DNA of 64,000 nucleotides from Litomosoides sigmodontis (Eukaryota; Nematoda; Chromadorea; Rhabditida; Onchocercidae): the NCBI GenBank assembly GCA_963070105.1, contig OY718806.1:2188865-2252864 (forward strand), in the 5' to 3' direction. Both the position numbers and the translations under genes were made by a program. Below are positions 1-10,840 of the stretch, in pieces. The notes below the pieces were generated by a model. The model did not search any database, was not told the origin of the DNA, and saw only the letters and a list, made by a program, of their open reading frames with translations. Position 1 is the stretch's first letter. Each line of letters opens with the position of its first letter.

Positions 1-1022
1 TTTTTGTTGCGTGGGACCATTTCATTCTTCTTCGTTTTCTTTTTCCGAGATTTGAAAATGAGATGAGAGTGGTTAAGGAATACATGAAATACATTGGATC
101 TAAAATTCTTATGCTTTGGACGTTTTTGGTAAATTAATTAATTAATGTGCTAATTTATTGCTGAACAAGACAGATGAATTATTGTGTAATATTAAAGTTG
201 AAGTAAAGAAAAATAAACAAAGGCGAAAAAGGAAGATGGAATGTTTTTTCATGCATATAGTATATGATGATGATCAGAGGAAGATTGAAATTTTTAACTT
301 GAATATAATCGATTATCTGGTATGTGCAAATTTTTCCCGTTAAAATAATTAATAATACCTTCGGTTCTGCAATTAAAATATTGTAAATGTTAGCTTAATT
401 AATTTTACATCTCTTTTTAATGTTTTAGCTTAAAATTAGCTACTAATTAAAAGTTTCCATCGATTGGCTTTATATTTTCCCCCAAAATAGACCGATTGAT
501 AACACTTTGTGCTACTTTAATCGCAAGCACGAATCATTTTTTTGTCAACAATGTCCCGAAAAATTTTGCATAATTAATTAAGCATGACGTTAGCCGAATG
601 CATTGTCTAGCTCTATTCCACTTGTCCAATAAATGAAAAGAAAAAGAGAAAAAAAGAACAGTTATGATGCTTAAATTGATGGTGAGCGGTCGGTTTGTGC
701 TTCACGTTTGAGTTAGCTAAGCGTGTCCGTTAAACTTTAATGAGGGAATGTTTTGAGAATGTTTTTAGTTAAATGTAAAGTAAATGTACTTAACATTGCG
801 TGTGATTATTATTTACTGGAAATCGATAAATTTATTTAGCTAATATTTTTCCTGAATTTAATAAAGAAAAAAAAAGGAAGCTCCATTTTGTGATTGTATT
901 TCATCTGTCATGCAATGCTACTAATACATATAATTTCGAAATTTCTATTGTCGTTTTAAATTAAAATATTTCATAAAAATTGATTGCTTATTTTCTCACT
1001 CGTTTTGCAGTAATCAAAAATA
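1..1022. other. 5' flank of the WBP2-like gene, no supported gene
   Basis: AT-rich sequence with TTAATTAA-type motifs and poly-A/poly-T runs. A short open stretch around 236-321 ends at a good-looking donor (CTG then GTATGT), but I found no partner exon and no family resemblance, so I do not call it. The last bases hold the acceptor-like site of the next gene. Confidence 0.6.
1003..1010 (+). promoter_or_regulatory. Probable spliced-leader acceptor TTTTGCAG
   Basis: A pyrimidine-rich TTTTGCAG lies 12 bases before the WBP2-like start codon, with no upstream exon that fits. In nematodes this is the usual form of an SL trans-splice acceptor. Inference from sequence only. Confidence 0.5.
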
Positions 1023-2449
1023 ATGTCAGTGAATACATCAGCAACACCGGATGGACGTGGAGTGCTAATTTATAATGGCGAAATGTTTGATTTTATATTT
1101 TCCATTTACGTAGAAATATGAAAACATGCTTAAAATTTTGAAATTTGTTAAATTTTTTTTTTCATTTTAGAATGCTTCAACAGTTTAAATGCATAAAAAT
1201 GAATTTGATATGGTTAATAATGCTAGATGAAAATACTCATCGAATTTTCAACCAAATCTTCGTTTGATAATGATCTGCTTATTTGAAGGATATTAATTTA
1301 CGCAGATGAAGTGAGCTGTCATTTTGAGAATGGACCGGATAGCATTTTCAGAGGGAATAAATCAGGAAATTTATACTTAACTAGTCATCGTGTAAGATTT
1401 TTAATTCCTTTATTTTTCTCATCATTTTGTATTTTAATTATTATTGCTAAATGTAAGAATGAATTTGTTGTTATAGGTCATTTTCATCAATCGCAAAAAT
1501 GATTCATTGCGTTCGTTTTCAATGCCATTTCACTGCATGAAAAATGTGAAACTTGAGCAACCTGTTTTTGGAGCTAATTTTTTGAAAGGCACTGCTATAG
1601 CGCAACCTGGTGGTGAGCATCTTCAAAATCTAAGCTTCATCATTGCTAATGAAGCAATATGATCTTTTAACGCACCAATTGTTTTCCTTCTGTTACCACA
1701 AATATTATTTCTTTTTTTTAACAGTGTACTATAGTAATTCTCAACGAGCTAGCAAATTAATTTTAGGTAATTGGAATGGACAGGTTACATTTAAATTAAC
1801 ATTCGGTAAAGGAGGATGCATTGATTTTGGAATGGCATTGTTAAAAGCTGTGGACATGGGTTTGTTTTTTTTATTTTTTTGCATAAAAGCAAGATATATG
1901 TTATTTTTTCATTAATAAAACACCAATCATTTGATAGCAACAACTGCCTATCATGCATTTGCAGCTCAACGCTTTCGTCCGTACGGTTCACCGCCAGCTT
2001 ACGCTCCACCACCTGGAAATTATTTTGCTGCACCACCAGCATATTACATCCCCTCAGGAGGAAATTACAATGGTTTTCAGGCTCCAATGAACACTTTCCC
2101 AAATCATCCGCCAGGTACTGCTCATTGTATGAATTCTTTGCACATAATAAATATTGCAATTTTTGTCGTAAAATTTTTACACAAAAAATGGCAATTATTG
2201 AAGTCTTCATCATTGTAACTCTTTCCATTTACTCAATTTTTTTTTTTGAATTTACAAATGAATATTACTGATTTCAAATTTCATTGCTTAGCTGGTGATG
2301 TTTACATGTACGAAGCACCACCGCCATATTCTGGCATCGGTCCGAATCCTTCTCCGATACCAGCGGGACAGCTGCAAGACTATGGAGTTACACCGAACGC
2401 TCCACCACAGCAACAGATGTATGCACCACCACTTCCAACCAAAAGTTAG
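1023..2449 (+). CDS. WBP2-like GRAM-domain, PPxY-motif adaptor protein
   Basis: Six exons (1023-1084, 1289-1391, 1477-1612, 1767-1859, 1938-2114, 2292-2449) join in phase to 242 residues, close to human WBP2. The N-terminal half is a GRAM-like domain: GVLIYNGE and ILIYADEVSCHF match the first strands of WBP2, followed by GNLYLTSHRVIFINR, SFSMPFHCMKN, PVFGANFLKGT and VTFKLTFGKGGCIDFG. The second half is Pro/Tyr/Gly-rich with APPPY near the end, a PPxY motif that in WBP2 binds WW domains of YAP-type coactivators and Nedd4-type ligases. The exon 2 acceptor (TTTGAAG) is not pyrimidine-rich; it was chosen because it restores the conserved ILIYADEV segment and the phase. Probable role: transcriptional coactivator and signalling adaptor. 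The family assignment is strong. Confidence 0.88.
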
Positions 2450-3162
2450 ACAATTACATGGAGTTTCGTCAAGAATGGTATCATACACTTTGATCAATTC
2501 ATCCTTTACTCTTTATTCATCATATCGTAATCGTACTGTATGTTTGCTGTGGAGTTTTAAATCACTTCTTCAATTGTACTTCTTCGTATTTTGTAATTAC
2601 TGGGCTATGCTTCTATTTGGAATGATTTCTTAAGCAATTCATAACTTTCAAATATCATCAACAGTTTATTTGTCATTCCATAACATTAATCCTGAGCTGT
2701 ACTGTATTTTAATTGCGATTTGTAAGTGTAACAATACTGTGTACGCAGCCTAAATTTAGCTATACAATATTTATGTTTATATACATGTGTAATAAACATT
2801 GAATTTTGGATTTTGAATTTTTATTGCTGTCAGAGGTTTATTTATGCCACTGCTTTTACCTTATTTCTTATTTCTGTCTTTTTTATTTCAATTAGAATTG
2901 TGGTTTAAAGTATAACACAAGGGTTGTTTTATAGGCTGCAATCGAGGTGGTTTTTAGTTAGTCACAAATGTAAATAATTCTGGTTGTAATTTTTGGATAA
3001 TTTAAGTCTTTTCAAAATAATTCCTCACCTTGACCTCGTGCAGCATTTTTGGGGACATTATTCACTGTTCGCGTTTAACTGTGTTTTTTTTTTCACTTGC
3101 GTGATATGCTCTCTTGAATTGTTTGTGTTAATGTTACAACTATTTGAAGCACAGTTGCAGAA
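2450..3162 (+). other. 3' UTR and short intergenic spacer
   Basis: Holds the 3' UTR of the WBP2-like gene with AATAAA at 2791-2796, then about 360 bases to an acceptor-like TTGCAG at 3155-3160, two bases before the next ATG. Apart from these I see nothing coding. Confidence 0.6.
2791..2796 (+). terminator. Polyadenylation signal AATAAA of the WBP2-like gene
   Basis: The hexamer lies about 340 bases after the stop codon and is followed by T-rich sequence. It is the only good AATAAA before the next gene on this strand. Confidence 0.55.
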
Positions 3163-5053
3163 ATGCAATCAGTATCAATATCGTTTGATGACGACCAAGA
3201 AATAGTTGTAACAGACAGAGGTTTTGTCTCTGATAATATTATGTCTGATTTTGATCAGGTTTGTTTTTTAAAATTTTTATATTTTAAGGGAATTTTTTTT
3301 ATCGTAAGAGTAGTGCTAGGTGTACAATCGATATTACTAGGATTAATTTGGTGGAATAAAATGTTGCGAGAAATCAGATTTGGTAAATTTTATATAAAAT
3401 GAAAATCAAATTTTTTTCCATGCATTTTTAGTCTAAAATTTGCTACTGATACTGATAAATGACTAGATGTTGATCACATAGATTTATATTGAACAACAGT
3501 TGCTAAGCTAAGCATTGCTTCATAATGATGCATTCCACCAGTTATGAAAAGTGCAATAAATTACTTTTTAATTAATTAGGTTTTGTGCTAGATGAGAAGG
3601 CTGTAGGTTCTGTGAGATGAATGTTGATATCGATATTTTAGGCTTGTCAAGACGATATTCTCAATAATGTCACCGTTGATGGTGATAAATCGAACGAAAC
3701 GGGCAATTACCAAACAGTTTATACAGGTTATCTTTGTTGCTAACTGCAAATGAGATGATCTTACGATTGAGTGGGTAAATTTATTTTGTAATTCATCTAC
3801 ACCATCCAAAACGTTTCGGCGCTAGCGAATCATTTGGTGGCCAAATTCGATGTCGCTTCCACGATAGGTATTGTGGAGCTGTTGGACAGGATTGAAGATA
3901 TGGATGTTTAAAGCACCACTCCTGCAGACATTCTCGCTCACTGTTACTGAACTTCGTAGATATTTTTCAAATTTTCATTAGTTTCATGAAATTACGGTAA
4001 TGCTCTTAAAGTCTATCAATGATGAGGCAAAAATATGCTTATTGTGATGGAGAGTGAGAAAGAGATAGTTTTTTTTTTTCTAGAATATCAACCATTAGCT
4101 GCAGAATCATCGGGCTTAGTAACACCATCTATGTCATCCATTCCTACATCAGAATCTTCCCAACAATTAAATCAGGTTTATTTGAATATTGTTCAGAGTT
4201 AAATGTTTGTTTAAGCTACTAAAAATGTTTTATAATTGTCTGAATAAATTTCCATCCAGAAATCGAGTTTCATTCATTGCTACATTTTGTTGATGATGAC
4301 ATTCTTGATGAATGTTGTTGTTTTTTTTGTGTGTGTTTAATTTAGCTTTGGTTCACTTAGGGATTATTGTATTTCTGGATAGTTCCAGATCTCATCGCAA
4401 CAAACGATCACTCCAGCAAATCAATTCGATCATATCACTGTAATGACAAATTTGCAACAGCCAACCGATTTGTATGGTGAAAACAACGGAGCAGTTCCTG
4501 TTTCTTCATCTTTTAATGGTTGGTGTTAAATGTGATGAGGAATGAATTTATTTCTACATTCTTTGCATGTTTAAATTTAACTTATCTGTTTTAGGAATCA
4601 CTTACACCATTCCTAATTCGACAAATAACGCTGCTCTTCAAATTTACCCACCGTCAGCAATAACGCAGCAAGTACAGCAATCAGTTCCAGCATTGAACGC
4701 AATGCCTTCGACAGTGATGCAAAGTCGACCAGATTACAATAGCATGCAGCGTTTGCAAGCACCACGTGCTAATAATGGCCGTACCAAAACGTACATTTCT
4801 AAAATGCTGAAGTTAGGTAATATTGCACGTTGACCTGTTTAATCCATTTTTCTTCAGGCTGACATATCCATCTGTGTTAGGAGGTGCTGGACGTGGCTGT
4901 AACCGACAGATCCCTAACATGTCTGTTGTGCACGATGATGGACCAACTGTACGACAGCACTTACAACAGCAGCACAGAGCTCGTCTTCAACAACAGCTAG
5001 CTATGCAGGGAAAATCGAAAGCGGATAAAGTTGTTTTAGCTCCTGATAACTAA
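3163..5053 (+). CDS. Gln/Ser-rich protein of unknown function
   Basis: Six exons (3163-3258, 3642-3726, 4084-4175, 4389-4518, 4595-4790, 4858-5053) join in phase to 264 residues. The ATG sits two bases after an acceptor-like TTGCAG, typical of SL trans-splicing. The N-terminus is acidic (FDDDQEIVV, QDDILNN). The middle is rich in Ser, Thr, Gln and Asn, and a basic stretch (GRTKT, then LTYPSVLGGAGRG) precedes a glutamine block (RQHLQQQHRARLQQQLA). I do not recognise the family; the composition is like a transcriptional regulator. The exon 5 donor was placed at GTACAT (4791), because the nearer GTAATA site would give a stop. The last exon can also be spliced in phase from 5022 (GTTGTT) to the exon at 5502, so this could be the N-terminal part of the next gene. 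Confidence 0.55.
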
Positions 5054-5501
5054 CTGATCACTTGATGATAATGATAATGATCTTCATAACTTCCCCTGTG
5101 GAATCACGATGCTTTTCTGTTTGTTTTCTGATCAGCAAAACGAACATAGCATCGGACATAGAAGAACTAGATTTTACTAGAGATTTACTTAGTTTGCTTA
5201 ATTATCTGTTAGCAGGCTGAAACTTTTGAACTTTGAATATGTTTTATCCAATAAGTAAGTCTTTTGAAACCCACTTCAAAATGCGTTTTTGCGGTAAAGC
5301 ATTTTTGAATTTCATGTAGGACATCCTCTCACTAATTCATCAAGTTTAGATATGCTCCACTAACAGAAGAAAATAAATATTATTTTCTGATTGTAGTGAA
5401 ATAATATACGATTTCATTTCAAATTTACTTGCCCAAATTTTTGCTAATTAATCTTCTTGTCCATAGTTTTTTTTCCTAACTGTTCATTTTTGTCACCTTA
5501 G
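5054..5501 (+). other. Spacer between two reading units
   Basis: Contains AATAAA at 5372-5377 and an acceptor-like CACCTTAG ending at 5501, about 125 bases further on. This spacing matches that between genes of nematode operons, but the same stretch could be a 480-base intron if the two flanking units are one gene. Confidence 0.45.
5372..5377 (+). terminator. Candidate polyadenylation signal AATAAA
   Basis: Lies about 320 bases after the TAA of the Gln-rich gene and 125 bases before the next acceptor. It supports the two-gene reading of the locus but does not prove it. Confidence 0.4.
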
Positions 5502-8500
5502 GACGATATAATAGCGGAATATTTGTCACCTGCTGCTGATAAGATGTTACCGGTATCAACCACGGTGGTGCCATCATCGGGTTCAACAAATGTGGTCATT
5601 TCAACACCGATTAATACGTCTGCAGCGTCATCAATAAATGTACCTGCATCACCATCTGTATATGTATTAACATCGTCATCACTGAATAATATACCAACCT
5701 TACCATCCATAAATCTACCTGTAACACCACCAATAAATATATCCCAATCATCTTCCCTGAATACATTACGTGTTTCACAGGCATCACGACAACAGTACAC
5801 GCCTCGTTTGGCTCCTCCGCAATCACGGATTGTGGCAGATCGTGCTCGACGCGTTCCAGCATATGATAATCAGGGTTGTTTCGTTTGTCATGTATTCCTA
5901 GCAATCTTAAGCTTGTATGATTATAAACGCTAAATTAGTTTCAAGAGCTTGTGAGATGTACATGCCCAAATCTGCTTTCAAATTGATAAATGCTGCTCAT
6001 TCAGTTAATTTTTCTTCAAATAACATTAGCAATAATTTTTAACATTCTTTAAAAGCGCCTGGAGCTTTTGTTTTAAATGCCTACGAGGAACATTTCTAGC
6101 ATATCAACCAGCATCATCGCTTAATGTTCTGAAACAACGTGCTGCTTCTGACATTCATGAGGAAGCCATTCAGCGCGCTGCTGCTGTTTACAATCAAATT
6201 AAAGCGCAGAAGTATCCTACATCTGGTGCTAATCAGCCGCAGGTTTTCCATGTTTCTGTTTGACAAACTTAGTGATTTGTCAATTATAAGTAAATTTGCT
6301 AATAGCACTGAAATATTTTCCCAGTGTGCATCCTGAATTTTGTTGCGTTGTGAAGTAATAAGTGTGAATGATGAGATCATCAATTTAGCCTAGAAACGTG
6401 GCATATCATCCTTCATCTCCTGCTGCAACAGCTGATGCTGAGACCGCGGTTGAAACTGCTCATAAAAAATCACCAGCACGAAAAAGGTGTAGTCTTGTTT
6501 CACATTCAATTTTGTATTTCAATTGGCTTCGAAAAGGTAACGCTAGCATCTACGTGAAGGTGAGAGTGCGACATTTTCCGTAGTATTTATAGCTTGAAAC
6601 GAAGAAGCAATAAAAAGTTTGTTGTGTCATTATTTTACATAGTTTTGTGGCGTTGTTGTAACATGTTCCAACATTTTATCGACCTAAATAAATAACGGCA
6701 GTATTCTTAGTTATAAATGGTAGCGTATGGTAAAATGGCAAAAATTTGAAATTTGTGATTATAAACCATATCGCAGTGATAATTAGTGTTGTTTGAGATG
6801 GTACAGTTTGTTGAATATTGCGATGCTTCTTTATCTTGTAATAGGAATTATGCTAAATAAAATGAAAGGAGCATATGAATTAAGTGGTATTACACTCGCT
6901 ATTCATGACTTAATCCTTTCTTATTAGTAAATTGTAAAAAAAAAAAAATTACATGAGAATATGTTTTTACCGCATTCCTATTTAGGTAGCTGATAAAATT
7001 TTTCATAGGCACAAAAAACACTACGCTAAAGAATTTAAAAAGAAAACCAAATTTCCAATTTTTTACTAGCATTTTTTATTTACCTTTTGTGAATCAAGAT
7101 GGAACAAATTCTTTTTATACGTTAACTCCGGTCTTGATCCGGAAAGTTACGATTCGCATTTACATCCATTCCCTTCATTTCTAGGAATCATTCGACGATA
7201 TCAGCTTCGCAAGTCCGTGTCACCGTACTTGGTACACAGTCGGAGCCAGCTACACAACAAATTATCACAGAAAGTGATCACGTCTTGCCAATTCACGGGG
7301 TTGCTGGTCTTTCGAAACAGGTCCTTAAAATAGAAGCGTAGATTATTTTGCTATGTTATCACGAAATATATTTGCACGGTCAATACTGCTAATTTCAGTC
7401 TCGTACTGAAACAACGGATACCGCATCCGGAAAAAATGGTCCTCGCACGGGTGAAGCAAGACAACCCTGGCAATTCGTTCGTACAGCTAACAGTGCATCT
7501 ACCGTCGATGCACCACTGGTAATTTATGTGTTATTGTAGTATTTCATGTAATTATACATTGGTATTGTCGTATCTTTTTTTACCGTCCTCAGTTTAGTGA
7601 CAGTCATACGTCATTGTATGCGAAGAGCAAGTTGTGCTAATTTTCAGAAATTGAAATTACATTCTATTCTTTAAGATATGAACTTCATTTCAGACAACAG
7701 AACACGGCTCGAATGATGTTGGAGGTCCTTCTAAAGCTCAAAAATCGCAGAATATTCAGACCAATAGCAATACTTTCTCTTTGCCAACTGCTGAACAACT
7801 TCTTACGGAGCCAATAACTTTGAGCGCCAACTTTCCAGAACTAGGTACGACGTCTGATCAATCTGGCCTGAATTCAACTTCTCATATTCTTACTGTTTAT
7901 TAAGTTGTGCAATTAATTCAAAAAGGAATAATAGCAAAAGTATTTTTAGTTTCTTGAAGACATTTAAAGGATTAGCATGAGAGAATTATGAGGGAAATCA
8001 GTAGTTTTTTATTTTGTCATTAATTCTTTAATTAATTTTTTTCCAATGTTTTTTTTTTTGTCTGTGGATGTTAAGGTCTTTTTTCTGAAATGGTCTGATA
8101 CTGTAGTCCGAACGTAATATGCAGGAAATGGTACCCAGCTTTCTGAATCAATACGCGAAGTAATGGCACAAATTGATGATGACGTATTAAACTACACACG
8201 TGAGGCGCAGTATGTCCGTAAGCTGTACTTTATGAAGCGATTGATTGAATCGCTTGTTATTGTACGTTGTTTCCTGAAGTATTTTCAGTTAATTTCTCAT
8301 TTTTTCCTTCTCACTGTCTTTATTATCTAGTATCATAAAGAAGAATTTAAAAACGAAATACTCAATACCTGAGATTCCATTACTGAATTTTGTTGTATAG
8401 AAAAACGGCGCACTGTGTGACGAAGTATCGCGTTTGAACCAGCGTATTCAAACAGTGGTGGATGAAAGAAAGTGAGGAGTTTTTCTGCACTGAATTTGAG

Positions 8501-9265
8501 ATTTAATTAGTTTATAAAGAAATTATGGATTCTTTGCTCTTGTGAAAGAATTAAATAAGAATTAATTAAAAATCAAAACATTATTGTTGAAGTACTAAAA
8601 CAACAAATGTTGTATATTGTAGAGTGTTGGCAAAACGATTGCAGCATCATGAGCGTAATCGCATTCGTAGAATTCAAACCAAATTAAAGAAGGTATCAAT
8701 TAGGCGCATGTTTTTTTTGTTTTACATGAATTTCAAATGGTATTCTCATTTCAAAAATCGCCCTACCTTTTGTAGCAAGCAGCCGCTCGAGCTGTAAAAA
8801 CAAATGAATCGCAGTTACACACCGTATCAGTAGCGGATGGAGCAGAAGGAAGTATACCAACTGTCGATATCGAAGTTTATGAAAGTGACGAATCTGATAA
8901 GACAATTATTTCTAGCAGCGCGGCTTCTCCCAATACGAGCACATCAGTGAGTTTTCTGCAGGGCTTTTGCTGTGCGCAATTGAAAGCAACTTTCAAAGCA
9001 ACCATAATATTTATTTAAAATTCTGATACTATAGATAATATCAAATTTTGGTAATTTAGTGAAGCAGAATACCAATTTCTAGATGTCACGTGTTGAAACG
9101 CCAGAACCAGCTTCACGCAACCATGAATTCGTATCGAAGGTCACTCTCGTTAACACCTTTATTCATGAAGGTGGCAAGCTCAAGGTAAAAAGTGGTCTGC
9201 GTCGTCATTCTTCAAGCAAACGTCCTGTTACGGATCGTAAAGAGAAAAAAGCCGTGTCAAATTAA
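5502..9265 (+). CDS. Ser/Thr-rich protein with TBRG1-like coiled coil
   Basis: Eleven exons (5502-5874, 6100-6242, 6389-6486, 7185-7320, 7399-7518, 7694-7844, 8125-8261, 8401-8471, 8623-8692, 8776-8946, 9083-9265) join in phase, 550 codons plus stop. If it is a separate gene, the first in-frame ATG is at 5544. The N-terminal two thirds are low-complexity Ser/Thr/Pro/Val sequence with a helical piece (DIHEEAIQRAAAVYNQIKAQ). Residues from about 340 to 410 form a basic coiled coil with QYVRKLYFMKRLIESLV, NGALCDEVSRLNQRIQTVV and ERKVLAKRLQHHERNRI. This resembles the coiled coil at the start of TBRG1 (NAAICDEIARLEEKF...) and INO80 subunits of similar form. No FYR domain follows. The C-terminus is basic and Lys-rich. 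Probable nuclear chromatin-linked protein; function is inference. Confidence 0.6.
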
Positions 9266-9680
9266 GATTGTAGTACATAAAGTGTAACATTTTAACGAGA
9301 GCTATAGATGATGATATTTCATAACTTTCTTCTCATTAACTTATTTGTAAAAATTATTTCCTCAATCTATGTGCTGCTACGGTTATGCATTATTGGTAAA
9401 GATATCTTACTAATGATATTTTCATTAACTTATTAGTTCAGTTTCCGAATGCTTTTTTGTGTGCCAAAGTAAGATCATGAAAGTATTAATGCGATATTAT
9501 CGTTATTGTGTCTTCTTTTTTTTTTCCATACTCGTATGTATCATTAAATGAGTGGAAAAGTGAGATGTTAATAATGAAATCATTTGTATCACACACATCC
9601 TGTATTATAATTCGTTTTCTCAAATATCCTGTATTGTCTTGTGGTACTGATACGGTCACCTAGTTTGTGGCTTTATTTGA

Positions 9681-9698
9681 ATATATATATATATATAT
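9681..9698. repeat. Short (AT)n microsatellite
   Basis: Nine AT units in the 3' flank of the coiled-coil gene. Confidence 0.85.
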
Positions 9699-10639
9699 TA
9701 TGCTTTTGTGTATTTCATGTGATGTAGTGTTTATTAATGATTTTCACATACGATCTACTGGTGCATTATCGGTTTTTATTCCTTAATTAGCTAGCCGTGA
9801 TCTCAGGATTGTATTCCGTCTTTTGTTTTTATTGTTCATCAGTATCTACGGAGCACAAGATTATTTTGTGTTGCTCATAGCTAATGTGATATCTTCAACA
9901 TTAATGAAGTTCTCGTTGTAAGTATGATGAATTTTAAATGAGAGGAATAAATTTTTGCTCATAACAGTGTTCATTGCTATTGATTGATTTTGTCAATATT
10001 AGTAAATGTGGTACAAATTGCAGTTTTAATTTGCTCAACTTTTGATTTTTTGGAAAAAATTACTAAAATTATTCCAACTAGAAGGAACACACATTTTGTT
10101 ATTGGGCATATTGCCAGTAAAGGCATAATAGTAGTAGTGCAAAAATTACTTTTACAGTTGCATTTTTTTCGCGATAAACCTGTGATTCCGTTTGTTAGGT
10201 CTGATTTAAAGCTGTTTTATGCTTTATTAAAGATTAGCGCTCTACGCTTATTAAGAAATAACATTTAATCATTGCTACTGTAACGACTAGAAATAGGATG
10301 TTTCACTGAACGTGCAAAGCTTTTTTAAAAATGAAAATAAAATTTGCTTTTTCAACATTTGTGCAAGAATGCTACTTCCAAATAACTGGAAGGTTCATAT
10401 TTCTACAACTTTACCATAAATTTATTTTCTCCTTCATCTATCAAAATTCAATCAATTGTAATATATTTTGCTTTGAATTCGAATGGATTTGCCAAACAAA
10501 ATTGCTTTTTGAAGAAGTTTATTCAGCTTCTGTTGTGTGAAACGTTCATTTGCCGACTGGTAATATTATATAAACTTACCTGCTTTCTGCATGCATTGAT
10601 GAAAGCTATTATTGCTCTTTTTTTTTTATTATAATCCTG

Positions 10640-10840
10640 AAATTTTATTAGAATAACTAAAATTTTATGAAAAACTGTTTATGAGTGAAATTAAGCTCTG
10701 ACTATTTGAAATTTATTTTTATTAGAATTATTATTTTTTTTATCAGAATTTATTAGAATTATTTTATTAGAATAACTAAATTATTAGAATAACTAAAATT
10801 TTATGTTTATAAGTGAAATTAAACTCTGACTACCTGATGT
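10640..10840. repeat. Imperfect direct duplication of about 60 bases
   Basis: The string TTAGAATAACTAAAATTTTA followed by a variant of AGTGAAATTAARCTCTGACT appears near 10648-10704 and again near 10784-10834. The copies have diverged by several substitutions and an indel, and an ATTAGAATT-rich stretch lies between them. Confidence 0.65.

Noticed and set aside
158..343. Plus frame ending at a GTATGT donor
   Set aside because: No acceptor downstream gives a sensible continuation, and the WBP2-like gene has its own start and SL-type acceptor.
5498..5904. Minus-strand frames of about 100 codons opposite the Ser/Thr-rich exon
   Set aside because: Shadow frames of a repetitive Ser/Thr/Pro coding exon on the plus strand.
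9984..10268. 94-codon plus-strand frame with hydrophobic stretches
   Set aside because: AT-driven composition, no splice sites that fit, no recognised motif; probably noncoding.
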